Shown in pieces: positions 58,501-64,000 of a DNA stretch of 64,000 nt. The number at the start of each line of letters is the position of its first letter. The stretch's first letter is position 1. Origin of the DNA: Theropithecus gelada (taxonomy: Eukaryota; Chordata; Mammalia; Primates; Cercopithecidae); contig NC_037672.1 in NCBI RefSeq assembly GCF_003255815.1, forward strand, positions 106,341,262-106,405,261. The letters run 5' to 3'. The position numbers and the translations under genes were made by a program. The notes under the pieces were generated by a model. It was not told the origin of the DNA. It was given only the letters and a program-made list of their open reading frames with translations, and did not search any database.

Positions 58501-58959
58501 AATATTAATAAAAGACGGGGAGATAATTAATCAATTATAATGGTATTTATTATTCAATGTACTGAAGCAAATGAGCAAAATAGGCTTTGCCTAAGTGGGA
58601 GGAGAGTGTTTCCATCTCACACTAGCAGTGATACCATGCTTTGCACATCGTAGCATTTGGTAAATATTTCCCAAATGAATGAGATCACTCTACAGAACAC
58701 AGAATTATAGAGTTGGAAGGTATGTTAAAGAAATGACTACTGGCCCTCTTTTTTTAAAGCAAATTATCCCAGACTGATGAAATCTATCTAGTTTTTAAAA
58801 GACCACAAACTTGCACAGTGAATCATTCCAACATTTTGAAGCCCTCACTATTAAAATACTTTCTTTATATCCTGTCCTGGATGGTAGGGAAATTGATGAC
58901 ATAATTTCACTCAGACACACAAAAATACTTCTAAGATTTCCAAGGTGAGGAAAAGAAAT

Positions 58960-59032
58960 AGTGGGAGAAAAAGAGAAAGAGAGAGAGAGCCCGAGAGAGC
59001 GCGAGCATGAGAGGGAGAAGAGAGAAGCAAGT
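58960..59032. repeat. GA-rich tract
   Basis: Mostly (GA)n with a few C interruptions, including GAGCGCGAGC. Confidence 0.8.
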
Positions 59033-59667
59033 TTCAGGTAGATGACCATTTATCTTCCATTCTGAATGTCTTTTTATTTTTTCCCCAAAAGATATGGAAA
59101 CGTGGCCTAGCAATAGAGAGGTTAGTGAAAGGTTTTTGTTTTATAATGCACTGAAATTATTTCCTTATGGTTAAAGAAAAGCAGCCTATCCTTTAGCTTT
59201 AAAAAAGGGGAGCATGTGTAACTGTGCAGAAAAGAATACTTAGGTTTCATTATTTCCTTTGGAAAAAAGTTATAAGCTACTCTGAATGAGTACAGTAGCT
59301 TTATATAAAAGATTATCAACCAGAATACATACTCCTGGAAATGTTAGGTCCATTGACTTCAACTTTCTGGATGAAGGCCAAATGAAAATATCTTCCTTAT
59401 GGGTGAAGGAAGAATCATCTGAGCTATTTATTCTAGCTATGTAAATGTATGTGTTGTTTTTATTAAGGCAGCCATGTTCTATTTTATGCTCTGTGGTTTT
59501 CTTCTCTCAATATTAGGACTCTGAATAGAACTTAGGATGGTATCTCTTTTTATTTAATATTAGATAGCCCTTTATTTCTTCTGAAAAATGAACAGTTCAA
59601 CTAATATGGAAAAGCCATGCTCTGTGTTTTCTTTAGTACAAGCTTCATAACCTCAGCAACAACTTAC

Positions 59668-59721
59668 TCTTTCTCCTTTGGGACCTGCAGGGCCATGGGG
59701 TCCCATAGGACCATCTGTTCC
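59668..59721 (-). CDS. COL25A1: COL25A1 exon GTDGPMGPHGPAGPKGER (54 bp)
   Basis: Eighteen codons form six G-X-Y triplets, matching a segment I recognise in collagen XXV. The acceptor follows a pure T tract (TTTTTTTTTTAG; AG at plus 59722-59723) and the donor is GTAAGT (GT at 59666-59667). 54 bp is the classic collagen exon length. Confidence 0.93.
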
Positions 59722-60008
59722 CTAAAAAAAAAAAAAAGATAATATGAGATATATCACAAGGGCTGCAGGAATAGCAGTTATAATTTATCCTGAATTTTTC
59801 CTAGGTGAATGGTGCCTAAGAATACCAGTAAGACAACTCATCTCCTTTCAAAGTGCTTCATGCTTGATTATTTCTGGCCAGCGGTTTTCAAGAAACTCAT
59901 GCAAAAAGGATGAATTATATAACTGCATGTTTCAATGAAAGGTACACACAAAAAGCTGCATATCATATTTAATTATATCTTTTTCCTCTGACTAAATAAA
60001 GCATCATT

Positions 60009-60286
60009 GGCCGGGTGCAGTAGCTCAAGCCTGTAATCCCAGCACTTTGGGAGGCTGAGGTGGGTGGATCATCTGAGGTCAGGAGTTTGAGGCCAGCCAG
60101 CCTGGCCAACATGGTGAAACCTCGTCTCTATTAAAAACACAAAAATTAACTGGGCATGGTGGTGGGCACCTGTATTCCCCTACTCAGGAGGCTGAGATGG
60201 TAGTGAGCCAAGATCGTGCCACTGCACTCCAGCCTGGGCAACAGGGCGAGACTCGGTGTCAAAAAATAATAAATAAATAAATAAAT
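60009..60286 (+). repeat. Alu (S-like) with (AAAT)n tail
   Basis: Forward Alu with a deletion in the right arm. AGCATC-type sequence on each side suggests a target duplication. Confidence 0.88.
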
Positions 60287-60297
60287 AGAGCATCTTC

Positions 60298-61637
60298 ACT
60301 TTGCCCCATAATCCTAAGAAGAAAAATGTAATTGTTTTTCCTTCCTGTCACCTCTTCCTCAAGCCCTTCTCTACACTCACTGCCACCCTTAGCCGGGCAA
60401 GCTCTGAACTCTTGTTTTCAGCTGTTTAAGAGGCTTGAACAGTTACACAAGTAGAAGAAAATTATGAAGCAAATGAAAACAGTGTGTAACTGTTCAATCC
60501 AAACTTTCTGCAGCTCTCTTGGGGGCAGCAGGCGCTTACAGGAAAGGAATCATTCTTATAGCTTCTGCGGCAGTGGCTGGTCACTAGGCTTACAACTCAC
60601 AAACCAGGCAGCCAAGATGAACTTAAATATAGAATTCCCTTTTGTACCCCTGGTTAGTTCAGGATTAGGATTTCTGCGGGAGAAGAGGTGATATTTGAAT
60701 GAATGTAAGAACGCTGAGGTCCAGTGAAAATCATGACTGCCTGAAATAAGTTTTTAGAATTGAAAAGATGGGAATTTCTTTTAGATTCTTAAAACTGTAG
60801 CCAGGACTTCGAGTATACTTGCTCATTTCCAGGATGACTATGTTTAGATTCACACAAAATGGATTATAATATTTGCAAATGTAGGAACTATTTCAGCATG
60901 ATTTTTCTTTAGTATTCCCATTTCTGTTCTACTATTCTGGTTTATTCTGTTAGAGCCTTGTGATAAGAAAGAATTCAGAGTTTAAAATTCATTCTAATGT
61001 TGCCGAATTCTCATCAGCTTAACTGATATTTTTCTTACTGCCTGATTTCAAAGTTCACGTTCAGAAGACTTCTAAATACTGAGTATTTGTGGCTGAAATT
61101 TAAGAGCTGGAGCTGTTAAGAACCAAAGAAAAAAAGACAAAATGACAGAAGACAGACAAGTCATTTCTATGAACAGAAATTGAAAGTTAGTGCCAAGGAA
61201 GAAGTTACATTTGATGGGCATAAGTCTAAAAGGAAAAGCAAGTTACAATAATTTCACATTATTTTAATCTCTTCAGAGGGCCGCTCTCATGGAATTGTAG
61301 GGGATGTCTGTCTACTGGTTCTGGAAAAATTCGTCTGGGATTCTAAGATAATGAAGCCCATTAGTCTGGTCATTCTTCCCACCTAGCAAATTATCCAGAC
61401 TTGAACACAAGCTTCAGAAAGACGTTCTGGCAGTTTAGCTGTTCTCCAGACAGAGTTGCAACCGTCCTCTGTCCACCTTTCCCCTCTTTGCGGCCATCTT
61501 TGTCCACCTTCCCCTTTTACGACAGCTCTAAGTACACCCTCATCATTTGATGAGAGGACATGGAGCAAAGGGGTCTGTCCTAAAGCGCACGATTCACAGC
61601 CACAAAACATGTCAGAACAAGACAAGGGACTGACTCA
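60298..61637 (-). other. COL25A1: COL25A1 intron, no feature seen
   Basis: Unique-looking intronic DNA. The glycine-containing frame at 61383-61625 lacks G-X-Y periodicity. Confidence 0.45.
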
Positions 61638-61638
61638 C

Positions 61639-61674
61639 CCGGGATCCTGGCTTTCCGTCTAAGCCAGATGCTCC
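61639..61674 (-). CDS. COL25A1: COL25A1 exon GASGLDGKPGSR (36 bp)
   Basis: Twelve codons encode GASGLDGKPGSR, four perfect G-X-Y triplets. The acceptor is CACACAG (AG at plus 61675-61676) and the donor is GTGAGT (GT at 61637-61638). It is phase 0 at both ends, so it can be skipped without a frame change. From memory the longest described human chain may join GPKG directly to TDGPMG, which would make this a cassette exon; this needs checking. Confidence 0.85.
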
Positions 61675-61676
61675 CT

Positions 61677-62848
61677 GTGTGATTTGGTTGGTAGCAGGGT
61701 TGGTGGGTGTAACACGAATGACAAGAACAGAGATTAGTATGAGGTACCGATGAACAAATGTAACACTTCAAACAACATAATACGCAGTTACAGGGTTCTG
61801 GGATGAATATCACATTGCTACAAATTGTTAGTTAAAAAAAAAACAAAAAACCACATGACAAACACCCCACAGATGATGGCATTTTAATGACATTTCTATT
61901 TGACAAATTCTTATTTAGAAATCAAGCTAATGAAGTGTATAAACTGGGCTACAAAGTAGTTACTCATAACAGTCGCAGGCTTCTATCTAATTTCCCTATG
62001 AAATTCATTTTCTAAAGACTGTGCTGTTCACCATATATTTCTTTAGGTTCTGAAGAGAAAAGAATGGGCTAAAAAAAAGGGCTCATTATAATAATCAATC
62101 AAATTTAGCATTTCAGAGAGAAAAAAAGAGCTCTGGTTATACTTGTTAAAATAGTGTTTATGAATAACAAATGCAGGGTTTTCACATGTTAGGATGACTC
62201 TTGGTGGATTTTACATCAACAATAATTACTCATTGTTTTCTCATTTGTTCCTACTGTTCACACTACCTTCCACTAGAGGGACTTCTAGGAAAAGGAAAAA
62301 GCCAGAAAACAGTTGGTGCGACCAAGCAAAAAATAACTTCCAAACTAAATTGTTTCTCGATTCCTTCAAATAATCTTTGCATCAAAGCCTGACTGGGGAA
62401 ATAACTTTAAAAATTTAATGTTCTCAGAAAATGCACGCTTTTCTTCACTTTGAACTCTAGGCTACACATAAATAGTGTATGATTTAAAAATGGCATTTTC
62501 AATGTTTGTTTCAAGAATAAGCACAATTATTTCTTTGATACAGCTTTTGTGTCTCAAAGCCCAAGTATTTATTTATAGTCCTTTAAAAATATTGGTTAGA
62601 TCAAGGAGTATTTAAGAAAGAAAATGCACTGGCCCTAAAAATTCTCTTGTCAAGATTGCAGAACTATTTACCAATTTTATGCTTCAGATGCAGTTAATAA
62701 TACAAAATAGAAAAAAAAATCGATTCCAGATGAAAACTCTACCAATGATGTTATTCTATATACATGTTGGGTATTTTGAGTTTTTATTTTAAAATTTCTT
62801 CTGTATAATCCTATTATGAGCCATACTATAACTGCAAAATACATACTT
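61677..62848 (-). other. COL25A1: COL25A1 intron, no feature seen
   Basis: AT-rich unique-looking intronic DNA. No G-X-Y exon was found. Confidence 0.45.
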
Positions 62849-63209
62849 TTTTTTTTTTTTGAGATGGAGTTTCACCCTTGTTGCCCAGGCTGAAGTGCAA
62901 TGGCACAATCTTGGCTCACTGCAACCTCCATCTCCCAGGTTCAAGCGATTCTCCTGCCTCAGCCTCCCGAGTAGCTGGGATTACAGGCATGCGCCTTCAC
63001 ACCCAGCTAATTTTTGTGTTTTTAGTAGAGACAGGGTTTCATCATGTTGGCCAGGCTGGTCTCAAACTCCTGATGTCCACTGATCACCTGCACTTTGGGA
63101 GATCACTGGCTGGTCTCAAACTACTGATCTCCACTGATCACCAGCACTTTGGGAGATCACCGATCTCCCAAAGTGCTGGGATTACAGGTGTGAGCCACCA
63201 TGCCTGGCC
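62849..63209 (-). repeat. Alu with internal 54-bp duplication and inversion
   Basis: The right arm contains a tandem 54-bp duplication (63054-63107 and 63108-63161). It also contains CACTTTGGGAGATCAC, which is Alu sequence in the opposite orientation, forming a hairpin with the following GATCTCCCAAAGTGCT. Confidence 0.9.
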
Positions 63210-63219
63210 TACGTACGTC

Positions 63220-63512
63220 TTTTTTTTTTTTTTTTTTTGAGATGGAGTCTCGCACTGTTGCCTAGGCTGGAGTGCAGTGGTGTGATCTCAGCTCACTGCA
63301 ACCTCCACCTCCCAGGTTTATGCCATTCTCCTGCCTCAGCCTCCCAAGTAGCTGGGACTACAGGCGCCCGCCACCACACCCGGCTAGTTTTTTGTATTTT
63401 TAGTCGAGACAGGGTTTGTTAGCCAGGATGGTCTTGATCTCCTGACCTGGTGATCCACCCGCCTCGGCCACCCAAAGTGCTGGGATTACAGCATGATCCA
63501 CTGCGCCCAGCC
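63220..63512 (-). repeat. AluY-like, reverse
   Basis: A relatively young Alu with CGGCTAGTTTTTTG, as in the AluYR-like copies, but with a deletion near GGGTTTGTTAGCC and an altered 5' end. Flanks TACGTACGTC and TACATATGTC suggest a diverged target duplication. Confidence 0.88.
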
Positions 63513-63761
63513 TTACATATGTCTTTTGTTAGCAATAATTACAATAAGAATGTATATTTTTCTTCGTTTGTTTAAGGTTAGCATAGGTACAGCTGTTAGC
63601 TAAATGTTGCATAAAAATTATGAATAGCCCTAAATTTTAAATTAGGGCAGACTTTAAATAAATCAGATTGAAAGTTTAAATAAAATAGAAAATCCAAACT
63701 TTCTTTTGCCTTTTGATACTTTCTTCAGTTACCATTATTATAACATTTGAAAATAAATGTA

Positions 63762-64000
63762 GGCCAGGCATAGTGGCTCACATCTATAATCCCAGAGCTT
63801 TTAGAGGCCGAGGCGGGAAGATTGTTTGAGGCCATGAGTTAGAGATCAGCGTGGGAAACATGGCAAGACCCAATCTCTATAAAATATTTAAAAAAATAAA
63901 TCACTTGAGCCCAGGACTTTGAAGCTGCAGTGAGCTATGATTGTACCATTAGACTCTAGCCTGGTGAGAGTGAGACGCTGTCTCAAAAAAAGAAAAAAGA
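63762..64000 (+). repeat. Alu (J-like), internally deleted, at window edge
   Basis: Diverged forward Alu lacking the start of the right arm. Its A-rich tail reaches the end of the window. Confidence 0.85.

Larger units (their letters stand above)
36160..64000 (-). other. COL25A1: COL25A1 3' gene portion (exons and introns)
   Basis: Eight minus-strand coding exons, each with AG/GT borders, phase 0 and G-X-Y triplets, plus a terminal stop/UTR exon lie across 36160-61674. The joined peptide order matches what I know of the collagen XXV C terminus: GTDGPMG..., GEKGAMG..., GKDGEPGLD, GFPGPRG..., GFRGVKG..., GPDGLPMPGCWQK. The protein is a type II transmembrane, furin-shed collagen (CLAC-P) that binds amyloid-beta fibrils and is needed for motor innervation. 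Upstream exons lie to the right of the window. Confidence 0.93.

Noticed and set aside
61383..61625. Minus-strand frame with several glycines near COL25A1 exons
   Set aside because: No G-X-Y periodicity, and it does not fit the collagen XXV order.
1..64000. CRISPR arrays, rRNA, tRNA genes, bacterial operons or plasmid features
   Set aside because: None are seen. The density of Alu, L1 and MIR repeats and the spliced collagen exons show primate nuclear DNA.

Overview
The window is nuclear DNA of a catarrhine primate, most likely an Old World monkey. About 40 Alu elements are recognisable. The two youngest-looking (9413-9716 and 34927-35260) share several departures from the human AluY consensus that I associate with cercopithecoid AluYR elements. 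The species assignment is inference.

Layout. 1-2699 is the 5' end of a class I (gammaretrovirus-like) endogenous retrovirus on the minus strand: a complete LTR, a primer-binding site matching tRNA-Phe, a tandemly duplicated leader and a broken gag that runs off the left edge. 2700-36005 is Alu-rich intergenic DNA. It holds a probable ERV LTR (5220-5975), MIR, L1 and MaLR-type fragments, microsatellites, a diverged purine-rich ancient repeat (28085-34740), and a 5'-truncated processed pseudogene of RCC2 (minus, 16358-17399). The RCC2 copy probably carries a long 3' UTR down to about 13770 and lies between two same-strand pieces of an L1.

36160-64000 is the 3' part of COL25A1 (collagen XXV alpha 1, CLAC-P) on the minus strand. 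From upstream to downstream there are eight phase-0 coding exons (61674, 59721, 54415, 52448, 51458, 47092, 46521 and 44631 are their first bases), then a terminal exon at 41340 that opens with the stop codon TGA and appears to carry a 3' UTR of about 5 kb. The exons at 47006-47092 and 46444-46521 encode related collagenous tails ending in LDAPC(P/Q)L and look like alternative cassettes. Introns contain Alus, L2/MIR fragments, microsatellites, a 150-bp tandem duplication and a rearranged Alu. No Alu lies between 36006 and 49236, matching the terminal exon and the last introns.

The only functional gene I can support is COL25A1. Nearly all long open frames elsewhere are translations of Alu or other repeat sequence. 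I found no bacterial-type features, CRISPR, rRNA or tRNA genes, and no clear new protein system. The most unusual signals are the duplicated retroviral leader, the paired COL25A1 C-terminal cassettes, an isolated 61-bp duplicate 3.6 kb away from its partner, and two local inverted duplications.
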